Assembly (NCBI RefSeq): GCF_013364195.1
Contig: NZ_CP054918.1
Span: 6,995,001-7,059,000, forward strand
Reading direction: 5' to 3'
DNA: 64,000 nucleotides
Origin: Streptomyces sp. NA04227
Lineage (GTDB): Bacteria > Actinomycetota > Actinomycetes > Streptomycetales > Streptomycetaceae
The notes below the pieces were generated by a model. That model had not been told where the DNA came from. It did no database searches and saw nothing but the letters and a program-made list of their open reading frames with translations. Below, in pieces: positions 14,955 through 23,575 of the stretch. The translations under genes and the position numbers were made by a program. Within the stretch, counting starts at the first letter, position 1. Each line of letters starts with the position of its first letter.

Positions 14955-15776
14955 CTACTCCTTGACCGCTCCGTTGGTCAGCCCGCGGACGAAGAACCGC
15001 TGGAGCAGGACGAAGCACAGGACGACCGGGATGGCCGCCATGACGGAACCCGCCATCAGCAGGTCCCAGCGGGGGTTGAACTGGTTCTGGAAACGGGCGA
15101 GGCCGACCGGGAGCGTCCGCAGCAGCTCGTCGTTGGTGACCAGGCTCGGCCAGGCGAACTCGCCCCAGGTCCACATGAACTTCAGTACCGCCACCGTGCC
15201 GAGCGCGGCCCAGGAGTTGGGCAGCAGCACGGTGAGCAGAGTGCGGATCCGTCCCGCGCCGTCGATGGCGGCGGCCTCGTCCAGCTGGATCGGCAGCGTG
15301 ACGAAGTGCTGGCGCAGCAGGAAGATGCCGGTCGGGCTGGCGAGGAAGGGGATGATCAGGGCCCAGTAGGTGTCGATCCAGCCGAGGTCGCGCATCACCA
15401 GGTAGAGCGGCACGAGGATGACCTGGGTGGGGATCATCAACGTGGCCAGGATCAGGGTGAGGACGACCTGGCGGCCCCGGAACTTGATGCGGCTGAGCCC
15501 GTACGCGGCCAGGGTGTCGAAGACGAGATTGCCCGCCACCACCGCCCCGGCGACGAGCACCGAGTTGAAGAACCACTGCCAGAACGGGAAGCGGGAGAGC
15601 ACTTCTTCGTAGGCGTTCAGGGAGACCGAGCTCGGGATCAGACTCGCGTCGGTGCCGAGGAGTTCCTCCATGGGCTGCAGTGAGGTCAGCACCATCCACA
15701 GGACGGGCAGGCCCGCGAAGACGCTGATCAGGACGAGCCAGAGAACCCGGGGGAGGGACCTTGCCGAGCGCTTCAT
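14955..15776 (-). CDS. Sugar ABC transporter permease, MalG type
   Basis: This 273-residue membrane protein has a first segment VLWLVLISVFAGLPVLWMVLTSL, the periplasmic NAYEEVLSRFPFWQWFFNSV typical of MalG proteins and the coupling loop LDEAAAIDGAGRIRTLLTVLLP. It ends RGLTNGAVKE. It pairs with the MalF-type permease upstream, overlapping by ATGA (15773-15776). Together with the lipoprotein it imports an oligosaccharide, probably a product of the neighbouring glycoside hydrolase. No ATPase gene is nearby, as usual for MsiK-served systems. Confidence 0.9.
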   Translation of the reverse strand: MKRSARSLPRVLWLVLISVFAGLPVLWMVLTSLQPMEELLGTDASLIPSSVSLNAYEEVLSRFPFWQWFFNSVLVAGAVVAGNLVFDTLAAYGLSRIKFRGRQVVLTLILATLMIPTQVILVPLYLVMRDLGWIDTYWALIIPFLASPTGIFLLRQHFVTLPIQLDEAAAIDGAGRIRTLLTVLLPNSWAALGTVAVLKFMWTWGEFAWPSLVTNDELLRTLPVGLARFQNQFNPRWDLLMAGSVMAAIPVVLCFVLLQRFFVRGLTNGAVKE

Positions 15777-16723
15777 GAGTCCCTCCGGGAGGTCAGGCGC
15801 AGCCGGATCATCGTGATGGTCAGGAGGATCACGAAGAGCACGACCGAGGCCGCGGACGCCACACCGACATCGGTGAGGAGCCGGGTGTAGATGAACGTGA
15901 CGACGGTGAGGGTCGCCGTGCCGGGGCCGCCCTCGGTCATCACCCAGACCTGGTCGAACACCTTGAAGGAGTTGAACAGGAGCAGCAGGAAGACGGCGGC
16001 GCTGGCGGGACGCAGCATCGGCAGGGTGACGGAGCGGAACTGCTGCCAGGGCCCGGCCCGGTCGATGGTGGCCGCCTCGTACAGCTCGGCGGGGATGCGC
16101 TGGAGTCCGCCGAGCAGGATCAGCGCGTAGATGCCGAAGTCCTTCCAGATGCTGACCAGGGCGACGGCGGGCAGGGCGAGGTCGTTGTCGAAGAGCCAGC
16201 GTGCCCCGTCGACGCCGACAAGGCCGATGAGACTGTTCACCAGTCCGTGGTCCGGCTCGTAGAGCCACTTCCAGATCAAACCGGCGACCACCATGGGGAT
16301 GACGGCGGGCAGCACGGTGAGGGTGCGCACGAGACGGGCCGAGGCCATCTCTCGGTTGGCCGCCATGGCGGTGGCCAGTGCCAGGGCGTAGGTCCCGGCG
16401 AGCGTGATGAGCGTGAACACCAGGGTGTTGAACAGGCTTTCGCGGAAGGTGCCGGCCGCGAGGATCGTCTCGTAGTTCTCCGTGCCGACGAACTCCTTGG
16501 GGCCCAGCATGTTCCAGCGGTCGGTGCTGAGCAGCATCGCCTGGACCATGGGGTAGAAGGTGAACCCCAGGATCACGAGCAGTGCGGGGGCGACGGACAG
16601 CCACCCGGCGAGTGCCCCGGTGGGGCGGCGGCGCCGTGGGCGCCCGGGGCCGCGCAGGCGGCGGAGAGAGCCGCCCGCGCGGGCCGAGGAGAGCTTCGCG
16701 GGAAGCTCGGTCGTGGTCTGCAT
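15773..16723 (-). CDS. Sugar ABC transporter permease, MalF type
   Basis: This 316-residue permease has a basic N-terminal tail (GRPRRRRPTG), a first membrane segment WLSVAPALLVILGFTFYPMVQA, then TLVFTLITLAGTYALALATAMA. The coupling loop is LYEAATIDRAGPWQQFRSVTLPML, in which Gly of the usual DGAG motif is replaced by Arg. GGPGTATLTVVTFIYTR and a final membrane segment follow. It starts 7 bp after the binding-protein stop, consistent with one operon. Confidence 0.9.
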   Translation of the reverse strand: MQTTTELPAKLSSARAGGSLRRLRGPGRPRRRRPTGALAGWLSVAPALLVILGFTFYPMVQAMLLSTDRWNMLGPKEFVGTENYETILAAGTFRESLFNTLVFTLITLAGTYALALATAMAANREMASARLVRTLTVLPAVIPMVVAGLIWKWLYEPDHGLVNSLIGLVGVDGARWLFDNDLALPAVALVSIWKDFGIYALILLGGLQRIPAELYEAATIDRAGPWQQFRSVTLPMLRPASAAVFLLLLFNSFKVFDQVWVMTEGGPGTATLTVVTFIYTRLLTDVGVASAASVVLFVILLTITMIRLRLTSRRDS

Positions 16724-16730
16724 CTGCGTG

Positions 16731-18044
16731 CTACTTCCCGGTGCTCAGGGCCTTGCCGACCTCGTCGTCGAGCGCGCCGAGGGCTTCGTCCACGGACATC
16801 TGGCCGTTGACCCCGGCCACGATCGAGGACTTCTGGGCCTCCCAGCGGGTCGCCCAGCCGTGCCGGTCCTGGAGGACGAGGTCGGGGGTGTTGCGGCCGA
16901 GCTGCTCCTGGATCGCGGTCCAGTTCGGGTCGGACTTGATCTTCTTGTCGTAGGTGGCCCGGGCCTCGGCCCCGACCTTCGACGGCTGGTACGGGAAGAT
17001 CCCCTTGAAGTCCATGTACTGGGCGCTGCGCTCGGGCGAGGCCAGCCACTTCATGAAGGTTCCGGCCGCCTTGAGTTCCTTGCCACTGGAGCTCGCGACC
17101 AGGCTGTGCCCGCCGACCATGGAGCAGCCGCTCTTCGGGCCCTTGGGCATCGGGGCGACGGCCCACTTGCCCTCGGTCTTGGCGCCGCCCATCTCGACGT
17201 TGGCGATGACGGACTGGAAGAACGGGAACATCGCGACCTTGCTGTCGATGAAGCCGTTGAGCGCGCTGGTGCCGACCGGTGAGATCTTGTCGTCGTAGAA
17301 CGACTTCATGTAGTTCATCGTGGTACGGCCCGCCGCGGACTTCTGTGTCGACTTCGAGTAGTCGGCCGAGGTCAGGCTGCCGCCGGCGCCGCAGAGGAAG
17401 GACTCCCAGGTCGAGTTGATCGCGTTGACGTGGTCGTCCATGCCCTTGAACTGCCAGCCGTGCACGTCGCCGCCGGACTTGTCGGTGATCGTGGCGGCGG
17501 AGGACTTCAGCTCGTCCCAGGTCGCGGGCGGCTTGTCGATGCCGTACTTCTTCAGTACGTCGGTGCGGTAGAGCATCACGCCGACGTCGAAGTAGAGGGG
17601 GGCGCCGTAGAGCTTCTTCTCGTACTCGTTGACCTGGGCCAGGTCCAGGAACTTGTCGGTGTCGGCCTTGGTGTAGCCGAGCTGGTCCAGGGAGGCGAGG
17701 GACCCGGCCTTGAGGTAGTCCAGCTCCAGGCCGTTGTTCATCAGCCAGACGTCGGGGCCCTTGCCGGCGGCGACCGCCTGCTTGATCTTGTCGCGGCCGT
17801 CCTTCCACTCCAGCTGCGTGAGGTTGACCTTCACGTCGTCCTGGGACTTGTTGAACTCGTCGACGAGCTCCTTGACCTTGTCGTCCTGGCCGATCCAGTA
17901 CGGCATGGACCAGAACTCGACCGTGCCCTTGCCGTCACCGGCCGACCCGGTGCCGCTGCCGCCGCCGGAACAGGCCGAGGCGGTGAGGGCACAGACGGAG
18001 GCGAGGGACGCGGTGAGCAGTATGCGGCGTCTGGATCGTGACAT
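16731..18044 (-). CDS. Sugar-binding lipoprotein of the GH30-linked ABC system
   Basis: This 437-residue family-1 binding protein has signal MSRSRRRILLTASLASVCAL and lipobox SAC at about residue 25, then a GGGSGTGSAG linker. The mature part runs VEFWSMPYWIGQDDKVKELVDEFNKSQDDVKVNLTQLEW, GPDVWLMNNGLELDYLKAG, YGAPLYFDVGVMLYRTDVLKKYGI and CSMVGGHSLVASSSGKELKAAGTFMKWL. It is the first gene of the transporter operon; the GH30 gene lies 124 bp upstream and is separated from it by a strong hairpin. The ligand is likely a glycan fragment. Confidence 0.9.
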   Translation of the reverse strand: MSRSRRRILLTASLASVCALTASACSGGGSGTGSAGDGKGTVEFWSMPYWIGQDDKVKELVDEFNKSQDDVKVNLTQLEWKDGRDKIKQAVAAGKGPDVWLMNNGLELDYLKAGSLASLDQLGYTKADTDKFLDLAQVNEYEKKLYGAPLYFDVGVMLYRTDVLKKYGIDKPPATWDELKSSAATITDKSGGDVHGWQFKGMDDHVNAINSTWESFLCGAGGSLTSADYSKSTQKSAAGRTTMNYMKSFYDDKISPVGTSALNGFIDSKVAMFPFFQSVIANVEMGGAKTEGKWAVAPMPKGPKSGCSMVGGHSLVASSSGKELKAAGTFMKWLASPERSAQYMDFKGIFPYQPSKVGAEARATYDKKIKSDPNWTAIQEQLGRNTPDLVLQDRHGWATRWEAQKSSIVAGVNGQMSVDEALGALDDEVGKALSTGK

Positions 18045-18125
18045 GGCGGTTCTCCTTGAGCGGGTGGTGCGAGGGTGGGCGCCGCGGACGGCGACAGGGA
18101 GGGGACGGGGGGCGGCGGGGGTGGG

Positions 18126-18165
18126 ACGGGCGGTCCGGCGCGGGGGGATCCGCCGGACCGCCCGT
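18126..18165 (-). terminator. Hairpin between GH30 and binding-protein genes
   Basis: Perfect 15-bp stem (18126-18140 with 18151-18165) and 10-nt loop, 3 bp past the GH30 stop. It would end or attenuate GH30 transcripts before the transporter genes, or protect the upstream mRNA end. Confidence 0.75.
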
Positions 18166-18168
18166 GTC

Positions 18169-19641
18169 TCAGGGGGTGCGGACCCAGAACTCGATGGAGT
18201 TGGGCGGAACGGTGAGCGTCAGCTTCGGACCGGACTTCGCCGTGAGCCGCTGGTCGTTGACCGTGGGTGAGTAGCGGTGGCCCTCGAAGGAAGCGGCGGT
18301 CTGGGTGTCGACGGTGTAGGTGAAGGACTCCGTCGCGGAGCGGTTGGTGATCGCGAAGACGGGCTTGCCCCCGGTGGTCTTCCAGGCCATGATCCGCTGG
18401 TCGCGCAGGACGGCCGACTCCTCCACGTGGTAGCGGACGGAGTCCCACGGCATGTACTTCACGAAGCCCGCGACCGAGTTCCAGTTCGCCGGGTTCCAGT
18501 CCCAGTGGCCCGCCTTGATGTGCCCGAACTTGGAGAAGTCGGTGTCGTGCGGCGGGCGCCACAGCCCCAGCGAGTAGCCGAGGGACTCGGAGTTGGTGGT
18601 GGGCTTGAGCGCGTGCAGCCAGTACCAGGTCGGGGAGTCCTGGAAGGTCATCCAGTTCATGATCGACTGGGCGGTGTTGACCGTACGCCACGGAGTGACC
18701 GCACCGCTGAGGTACTCGAACTCGTTGTTGAAGACCGGCTTGCCCTGCGCCTGGCGTCGGAAGTCGTTGTCGATCTGGTAATTGCTGTCGTAGCCGATGC
18801 GGTGGTAGGTCCAGGCGTCGACGTGGTCGAGGGCCAGCGGGTCGGCGAGGATGGCCTGGCCGATGTCGCCGCCCCACCCGTCCATGCTGTCCGCCGTGAT
18901 CATGACGTTCGGGTACTTGGCACGGATCTTCGGCGCGACCGCCTTGAAGGCTGCCAGGTATTCCGTGGCGTTGTACTGGCAGGAGGAGTACGGGGCCGAG
19001 AAGACAGGCTCGTTCTGCAGGCCCCACTGGGAGATGCGGAGACCGCCGGCGGTGAGGTAGTCGAGGTCGGCGACCAGGGCGTCACTGAACTCGTCCAGGA
19101 ACGCGGGTTCCGTGGACTTGATCCTGCCCCCGATGTAGGAGTTGTTCGACTTCCACGCCGGAGCCGGGGACCAGTACTCGACGGACAGGCCTTCCACACC
19201 CGCCTGGTCGCACATGTCGGCGAGCATGGCGGTCTGGCCGGGGTAGCGGCCGCGCATGTGCTTCCGCTCGGAGTCGAGTCCCCGGTAGTACAGGCCCATC
19301 GCCAGGCGGCAGTAGCGAAAGCCCCGGTCGGAGCGGCCCGCCTTGAGCATCTGCTGGACGAAGCGGGTGCGCTCGGAGTCCGTGAGGTCGTAGGGAACGC
19401 CGCTGACGAGGTCGGGGAGCCCGTTGTTGCCGGAGCCGATGGAGTCGGACTGGATCTCGAAGCCCAGGCCCTTGATGGTCTGGCGGCGACCGTTGTCGAA
19501 GCGGATGGTGTAGCTGCCCGAGGTGGCCGCCTGGGCAGGCGAGGCACCGAGCAGCGGGGTCAGCGCGGCCGCGGCGCCCGCCACGGCCGCGCCTCGCAGT
19601 ACCGTTCTGCGGCTCGGCCCGTGCGAGTCGTGAGAAGACAT
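18169..19641 (-). CDS. Tat-exported glycoside hydrolase, GH30-like
   Basis: This 490-residue secreted enzyme has a twin-arginine signal (SRRTVLRGAAVAGAAAA, cleavage near AQA at 38). A (beta/alpha)8 barrel of clan A follows: FEIQSDSIGSGNNGLPD, RYCRLAMGLYY, VEYWSPAPAWKSN. The acid/base Glu is in WGLQNEPVF (E211) and a nucleophile candidate Glu is in PVFNNEFEYL (E307). The C-terminal 100 residues form the beta-sandwich that accompanies GH30 barrels (RIMAWKTTGGKPVFAITNRS ... VPPNSIEFWVRTP). It likely cleaves a beta-linked polysaccharide; the linkage cannot be told. It belongs with the adjacent transporter and GntR regulator. Confidence 0.82.
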   Translation of the reverse strand: MSSHDSHGPSRRTVLRGAAVAGAAAALTPLLGASPAQAATSGSYTIRFDNGRRQTIKGLGFEIQSDSIGSGNNGLPDLVSGVPYDLTDSERTRFVQQMLKAGRSDRGFRYCRLAMGLYYRGLDSERKHMRGRYPGQTAMLADMCDQAGVEGLSVEYWSPAPAWKSNNSYIGGRIKSTEPAFLDEFSDALVADLDYLTAGGLRISQWGLQNEPVFSAPYSSCQYNATEYLAAFKAVAPKIRAKYPNVMITADSMDGWGGDIGQAILADPLALDHVDAWTYHRIGYDSNYQIDNDFRRQAQGKPVFNNEFEYLSGAVTPWRTVNTAQSIMNWMTFQDSPTWYWLHALKPTTNSESLGYSLGLWRPPHDTDFSKFGHIKAGHWDWNPANWNSVAGFVKYMPWDSVRYHVEESAVLRDQRIMAWKTTGGKPVFAITNRSATESFTYTVDTQTAASFEGHRYSPTVNDQRLTAKSGPKLTLTVPPNSIEFWVRTP

Positions 19642-20180
19642 GGCGTTCTCCTGGATCGTGATACGGGAGAGGGAGCTGCGTGCCGATGACGGCACGACGA
19701 GGGGTGTCGGGCGGTTCAGCCCGCGGTCGGTCCTGGACCGGTTTCCGGCGCGGTTGTCGCTGTCGGCGTATCGAGGTGGCCGGAAGCGTTCCCGACGGCC
19801 GGGTGGGTGGCTGACGCCCGGTGGTGCGTGTGTGCACGAGGTGCTGCAACGAAGCGGTGCACAGCTGTACTTGCCATGGGCAGTGCGGGACTCAAGGTGC
19901 ATACACCCCCAAGCCGGGAGGAGAAGGGATATCGGTGAGCCCGACGAGAGGAAGGTATGCCGTATACGAAATAACTTCTAGTCTTCGGGGGGAAGATTTT
20001 TCGGCTGCCCTGCGATCCGGGGTGCCGGGGGGCGCGGAAGCGCGTCGGGGGAGGTCCGGCGGTTGTGCCTTCGGGGGCGGGAGAAAGCGGACGTGAAGCG
20101 TCCGTTTCGGCAGATTCTGCGACCTGGGGTGCGACGGTGTCCATAGCTGCCAGGGCGGCGCCCCGGGCCCTGTCCGCACT
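19642..20180. other. Long divergent intergenic region
   Basis: About 540 bp between the GH30 start and the TrmB-like promoter. It holds no supported gene. A patch around 19950-19990 is relatively AT-rich and contains a GTATAC core; the rest is GC-rich with G-runs. It presumably holds the GH30 promoter and its operator. Confidence 0.5.
19961..19968. promoter_or_regulatory. Candidate GntR/FCD operator
   Basis: CGTATACG is a perfect 8-bp palindrome in an AT-rich patch about 320 bp upstream of the GH30 start. FCD-type GntR operators such as ExuR/UxuR sites have a GGTATACC-like core. The assignment is inferred from the shared cluster only. Confidence 0.3.
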
Positions 20181-20218
20181 CTGTCCAGGCCCGTGCCGAC
20201 CGTCGATAATGCCGCGCA
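20181..20218 (+). promoter_or_regulatory. Predicted promoter giving a leaderless mRNA
   Basis: GATAAT at 20205-20210 ends 7 nt before the ATG at 20218. CTGTCC at 20181-20186 is a possible -35, spacer 18. No Shine-Dalgarno sequence precedes the ATG. Confidence 0.45.
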
Positions 20219-21201
20219 TGATCAACGCGAGGCTCGAGGAGGCCCTTCGGGTTCTGGGGGTCGGGCCCCAGGCGGGGCGGGTCTATCTGGCGCTGATGGA
20301 ACTGGCCCCCGCGCCGCTCGACGCCATCGGCGCGGCCACCGGTCTGGAGGGTCCCGAACTCGCAGCCGCCTACGGTGAGTTGGTCGCTCTGGGGCTGGCA
20401 GGCGCCGCGATCGACGGGCAGGAGGTGGTGGCGCCGCTCCCGCCCGCCGCGGGGCTGGAGATCCTCGGCAGGCACCGGGCCGCCGACATCGACGAGTCGC
20501 GCATCACCGTCGGCACCGCCTTCGAGTCGTTCCGGCGGCAGCGGCTGGCCGCGTACAACGACAATCTCGTCGAGGTCGTCACGGGGGACGCCATCGGGCC
20601 CCGGATGAGCCGTGCCTGGGAGAGCGCCCGGGAGCGGATCCGCCAGCTCGACTCCCCGCCGTACTTCCCGATACCCGGCGCCACCGACCACGCGCTGGCC
20701 ACCCTCGCCCGTGGCGTGAGGCACCACGTCGTCTACTCACGGGAGTCGATGGAGCAGCCCGGCTATCTGGAGCAGGTCGTCGAACCCTGCGTCGCGGCCG
20801 GCGAACAGGCCCGGTTCCTGGCCTCGGTGCCGGTCAAGCTGGTGATCATCGACGACGCGCTCGCGATGGTGTCGTTGTCGATCAAGGAGGCCGAGGTGCA
20901 CACCACGATGCTGATCGTGCAGCCGTGCGGGCTCTTCTCCGCCCTGGTCGCGCTGTTCGAGCAGACCTGGCAGAACGCCCTGCCCTTCCACGGCGGCACC
21001 GCCCGGCCCGGCAATCTGCTGCCCGCCGAGCGGCGGCTGCTGAGTCTCCTCGCCGGTGGAGTGCGCGACGACGTGATCGCCCGGGAACTCGGCGTGAGCC
21101 GCCGCACGCTGTTCCGGCGGGTGGAGGTCCTGATGGCCCGGCTCGGCGCCACCAGCCGCTTCCAGATGGGGCTGCAGGCCCGGCATCGCGGATGGCTGTG
21201 A
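20218..21201 (+). CDS. TrmB/LuxR-type transcriptional regulator
   Basis: This 327-residue regulator starts with a TrmB-like winged helix (LEEALRVLGVGPQAGRVYLALMELAPAPLDAIGAATGL), a central PLD-like/sensor region (VRHHVVYSRESME ... VPVKLVIIDDALAMVSLSIKEAEVHTTMLIVQPCGL) and a C-terminal LuxR-type helix-turn-helix (LLPAERRLLSLLAGGVRDDVIARELGVSRRTLFRRVEVLMARLG). This two-HTH layout is frequent in Streptomyces. The target is unknown; it might respond to the neighbouring sugar locus. ATG 20218 is supported by the -10 spacing; ATG 20209 is the alternative. Confidence 0.82.
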   Translation: MINARLEEALRVLGVGPQAGRVYLALMELAPAPLDAIGAATGLEGPELAAAYGELVALGLAGAAIDGQEVVAPLPPAAGLEILGRHRAADIDESRITVGTAFESFRRQRLAAYNDNLVEVVTGDAIGPRMSRAWESARERIRQLDSPPYFPIPGATDHALATLARGVRHHVVYSRESMEQPGYLEQVVEPCVAAGEQARFLASVPVKLVIIDDALAMVSLSIKEAEVHTTMLIVQPCGLFSALVALFEQTWQNALPFHGGTARPGNLLPAERRLLSLLAGGVRDDVIARELGVSRRTLFRRVEVLMARLGATSRFQMGLQARHRGWL

Positions 21202-21254
21202 GCGAACGGTGACGGACGGACCGGGCGGCCCGCGCTCGCCGGTCGGTGCCCGGG

Positions 21255-21260
21255 TACTGT
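21255..21260 (+). promoter_or_regulatory. -10-like hexamer upstream of the zinc-ribbon gene
   Basis: TACTGT, with a predicted transcript start about 21267, would give a 34-nt leader carrying the GGGGAAGGGAAAG ribosome site of the gene at 21301. Confidence 0.35.
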
Positions 21261-21300
21261 CTGCCCGTGGGCGACGAGGGAAACGGGGAAGGGAAAGAAC

Positions 21301-21603
21301 ATGATCATTTTCGGCACCAAGGGGTACCTGCACCAGCTCGCGATACTGACGCTGGTGTGCGGGTTCTGCCACACCCCCGCCGCGCACGTACTGAGGAAGC
21401 AGGTCACGAAGTTCACGCTGTTCTTCGTGCCGCTGTTCCCGGTCTCCACCAAGTACTCGACCCAGTGCACGTTCTGCGGCGCGGCCCAGAAGGTGACCGA
21501 GCCGCAGGCGCAGCAGCTCCAGGCCGCGGGCGCCGGTCCGCACCCGGGCCAGGCTCCCGCCTACGGCGCGCCGCAGTCCCCGCAGCAAAACCCGTACCAG
21601 TAA
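21301..21603 (+). CDS. Small zinc-ribbon protein with central hydrophobic segment
   Basis: This 100-residue protein has one zinc-ribbon knuckle before and one after a membrane-like segment: CGFCHTPAAH at about 19-28, FTLFFVPLFPVSTKY at about 39-53 and CTFCG at about 56-60. The layout matches the zinc-ribbon_15/YgaP-like group found in actinobacteria (function unknown). The tail is Gln/Pro-rich (QAPAYGAPQSPQQNPYQ). A good ribosome site (GGGGAAGGGAAAG) precedes the ATG. It is a monocistronic gene converging with the aldo/keto reductase. Confidence 0.7.
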   Translation: MIIFGTKGYLHQLAILTLVCGFCHTPAAHVLRKQVTKFTLFFVPLFPVSTKYSTQCTFCGAAQKVTEPQAQQLQAAGAGPHPGQAPAYGAPQSPQQNPYQ

Positions 21604-21648
21604 CCGGCGGCGGGCGCGGGGGCCCAACCGCCGGTCAGAGGCGGCGGG

Positions 21649-22551
21649 TTACGCCCCGCAGCCCGTCTCGCCCGGCAGCGCGTCCTCGAGCAGTGTCAGC
21701 TCTCGCGCGCTCAGCTCGATGTCCGCGGCCCTCGCCGAGTCGGTGATGGACGCCGGGCGGCTGGCCCCGGGTACCGGGATCATCGCCGGGGAACGGGCGA
21801 GCAGCCAGGCCAGGGCCACCTGTTGGGGGCTTACACCACGGTCGGCGGCCACGCGGTGGAAGGCGGTGCCGACCGAGCTGGGGCCGGAAGGGCCGTCGAG
21901 GGAGCTGCGCGAGATGCCGCCCAGCGGGCTCCAGGGCAGAAAGGCCAGCCCCAGTTCCGTGCTCAGCCGCAGCTCCGCCTCGCTGTCGCGTACGGCGGGC
22001 GAGTACCGGTTCTGTACGGAGACGAGCCCGTCGCCGAGGATCGCGTGTGCTTCGCGGATCTGTGCGGTGGTGACGTTGGAGATCCCGGCGGCGCGGATCG
22101 TGCCCGCGTCGAGCAACTCCCGCAGGGCGCCGACGGATTCGGCCCAGGGCACGGCGGGGTCCGGCTTGTGCAGTTGGTAGAGGCCGAGTGCCTCGGCGCC
22201 CAGCCGCTTGGCCGAGGCCTCGGCGGCTCGCTTGAGATGGTCCGGGGTGGCCGTGACGGTCCAACTCCCGTCGCCGGGACGGCCCCGGCCGCCCTTGGTG
22301 GCTACCAGGACGTGTGAGGTGTCGCCGCCGTAGCGGGCAAGGGCGCGGGCGATGAGCAGTTCGTTGTGGCCGACCTCGTCGGCGTGCCAGTGGTAGCTGT
22401 CGGCGGTGTCGACGAGCGTGACGCCCGCGTCGAGGGCGGCGTGCACGGTGGCGAGGGCCCGCGCCTCGTCCGGCCGGTGCTCGATGGACAGCGGCATGGC
22501 GCCCAGGCCGATGGCGCCGACGGTGGTGCCTGCGATGCTGCGCGACTTCAC
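21649..22551 (-). CDS. Aldo/keto reductase
   Basis: This 300-residue NADPH-dependent oxidoreductase has an AKR barrel with the catalytic tetrad partly visible: Asp-Tyr in LVDTADSYHWHADEVGHNE, Lys in VLVATKGGRG and His in LYQLHKPDP. Cofactor segments are GISNVTTAQI and PWSPLGGISRSS ... IPVPGASRPASI. It fits the YdbC/PhlB-like group. GTG at 22551 is preceded by GAGGGGA. It starts 14 bp after the epimerase stop, so the two form an operon, both opposite the LysR gene. The carbonyl substrate is unknown. Confidence 0.88.
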   Translation of the reverse strand: MKSRSIAGTTVGAIGLGAMPLSIEHRPDEARALATVHAALDAGVTLVDTADSYHWHADEVGHNELLIARALARYGGDTSHVLVATKGGRGRPGDGSWTVTATPDHLKRAAEASAKRLGAEALGLYQLHKPDPAVPWAESVGALRELLDAGTIRAAGISNVTTAQIREAHAILGDGLVSVQNRYSPAVRDSEAELRLSTELGLAFLPWSPLGGISRSSLDGPSGPSSVGTAFHRVAADRGVSPQQVALAWLLARSPAMIPVPGASRPASITDSARAADIELSARELTLLEDALPGETGCGA

Positions 22552-22565
22552 AGGGACACTTCCCC

Positions 22566-23504
22566 TCAAGTGGTCGGTGACGGTGGGGTGTTGAGGGCTT
22601 CGGCGACGGCGCCGGGCAGCCAGTCGGTGGTACGGGAGAAGGCGAAGCCCAGTGCTCTGGCGCGGGCGTTGCTCATCGCGTAGTGGCGGTCGAAGGAGAA
22701 CGGCGAGGCCGCCTCGCCCGCCGCGACGGTCCGCAGGGCGGGCTCCCGTCCGGCCTGCGCGGCGACGATCGCGGCGAGTTCGCGCACGTCGAGCGGCCCG
22801 TCCGAGCAGGCGTTGAGCGGACCCGTGAAGTCGCTGGTGGCCGCCCACCGCAGCAGGTCGGCCAGCTCTTCGTAGTGGATGAACACCGTGGGCAGCGCCT
22901 TCGCGTGCACGGTGATCTCCTCGCCCCGGGCGACACGCTCGGTGTAGTGCGCGAGCCGTCCGGTGAACTCCCTTGTGCCGCCGCCGAGTACGTGTGCGCT
23001 GCGCACCGAGGCGTATGCGAAGCCGCCCGTGCGGGTGAGGACGGCCTCGGCCTGACGCTTGCCCTCGGCGTAGTGGGCCTCCAGGTAGGCCGCGTCGCGC
23101 CAGGGAAGGTCCATGGCCACCTGCCAGCCGGCCGGGTCCACGGTCTCCTCCGGTACCGGCACGCCCGGCGGGACGTACGGCAGTGCGGCGGTCGCCGGGT
23201 CGTAGACCTCGATCGTGGACGTCATGACGTAGCGCCGGGTGCGCCCGGCGAAGACGCGGGCGGCGACGGCGGCCTGTACGGGCGTGTAGCAGACCTGATC
23301 CACCACCACGTCGAAGGCGCGCGAGCCGAGCGCGGCCGTCAGGGCGGCCTCGTCGTCGCGGTCGGCGACGAGGTGCTCCACACCCGAAGGCGGCCTGGTG
23401 GAGCCGCGGTTGAGCACCGTGACCCGGTGGCCCGCCGCGCTCAGCCTCCGCACCAGGAGCTTTCCGAAGTACCGGCTGCCGCCGATGACGCAGATCCGTT
23501 GCAT
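22566..23504 (-). CDS. NAD-dependent epimerase/dehydratase family protein
   Basis: This 312-residue extended short-chain dehydrogenase has the nucleotide-binding start MQRICVIGGSRYFGKLLVRRL (GGxxxxG) with STRPPSG and a DxxD segment (HLVADRDDEAALTAAL). It continues VVVDQVCYTPVQAAVAARVF, then VMTSTIEVYDP and YAEGKRQAEAVL, in place of the classical YxxxK spacing. The later IHYEELADLLRWAATSDFTGPLNAC is typical of the sugar-nucleotide epimerase-like group. The substrate is uncertain. AGGA stands 8 nt before ATG 23504. It heads the operon with the aldo/keto reductase, divergent from LysR. Confidence 0.82.
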   Translation of the reverse strand: MQRICVIGGSRYFGKLLVRRLSAAGHRVTVLNRGSTRPPSGVEHLVADRDDEAALTAALGSRAFDVVVDQVCYTPVQAAVAARVFAGRTRRYVMTSTIEVYDPATAALPYVPPGVPVPEETVDPAGWQVAMDLPWRDAAYLEAHYAEGKRQAEAVLTRTGGFAYASVRSAHVLGGGTREFTGRLAHYTERVARGEEITVHAKALPTVFIHYEELADLLRWAATSDFTGPLNACSDGPLDVRELAAIVAAQAGREPALRTVAAGEAASPFSFDRHYAMSNARARALGFAFSRTTDWLPGAVAEALNTPPSPTT

Positions 23505-23575
23505 GCCCCTCATCCTGGACAGGTACGGTCATCAGCAGAAGTGCCCACTTGCTGGATACGTAGTAAGGCAGACTG

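Noticed and set aside
19957..19985. TATACGAAATAACTTC resembles half of a loxP site
   Set aside because: Only a partial match, no second arm in the right place; more likely an AT-rich promoter or operator.
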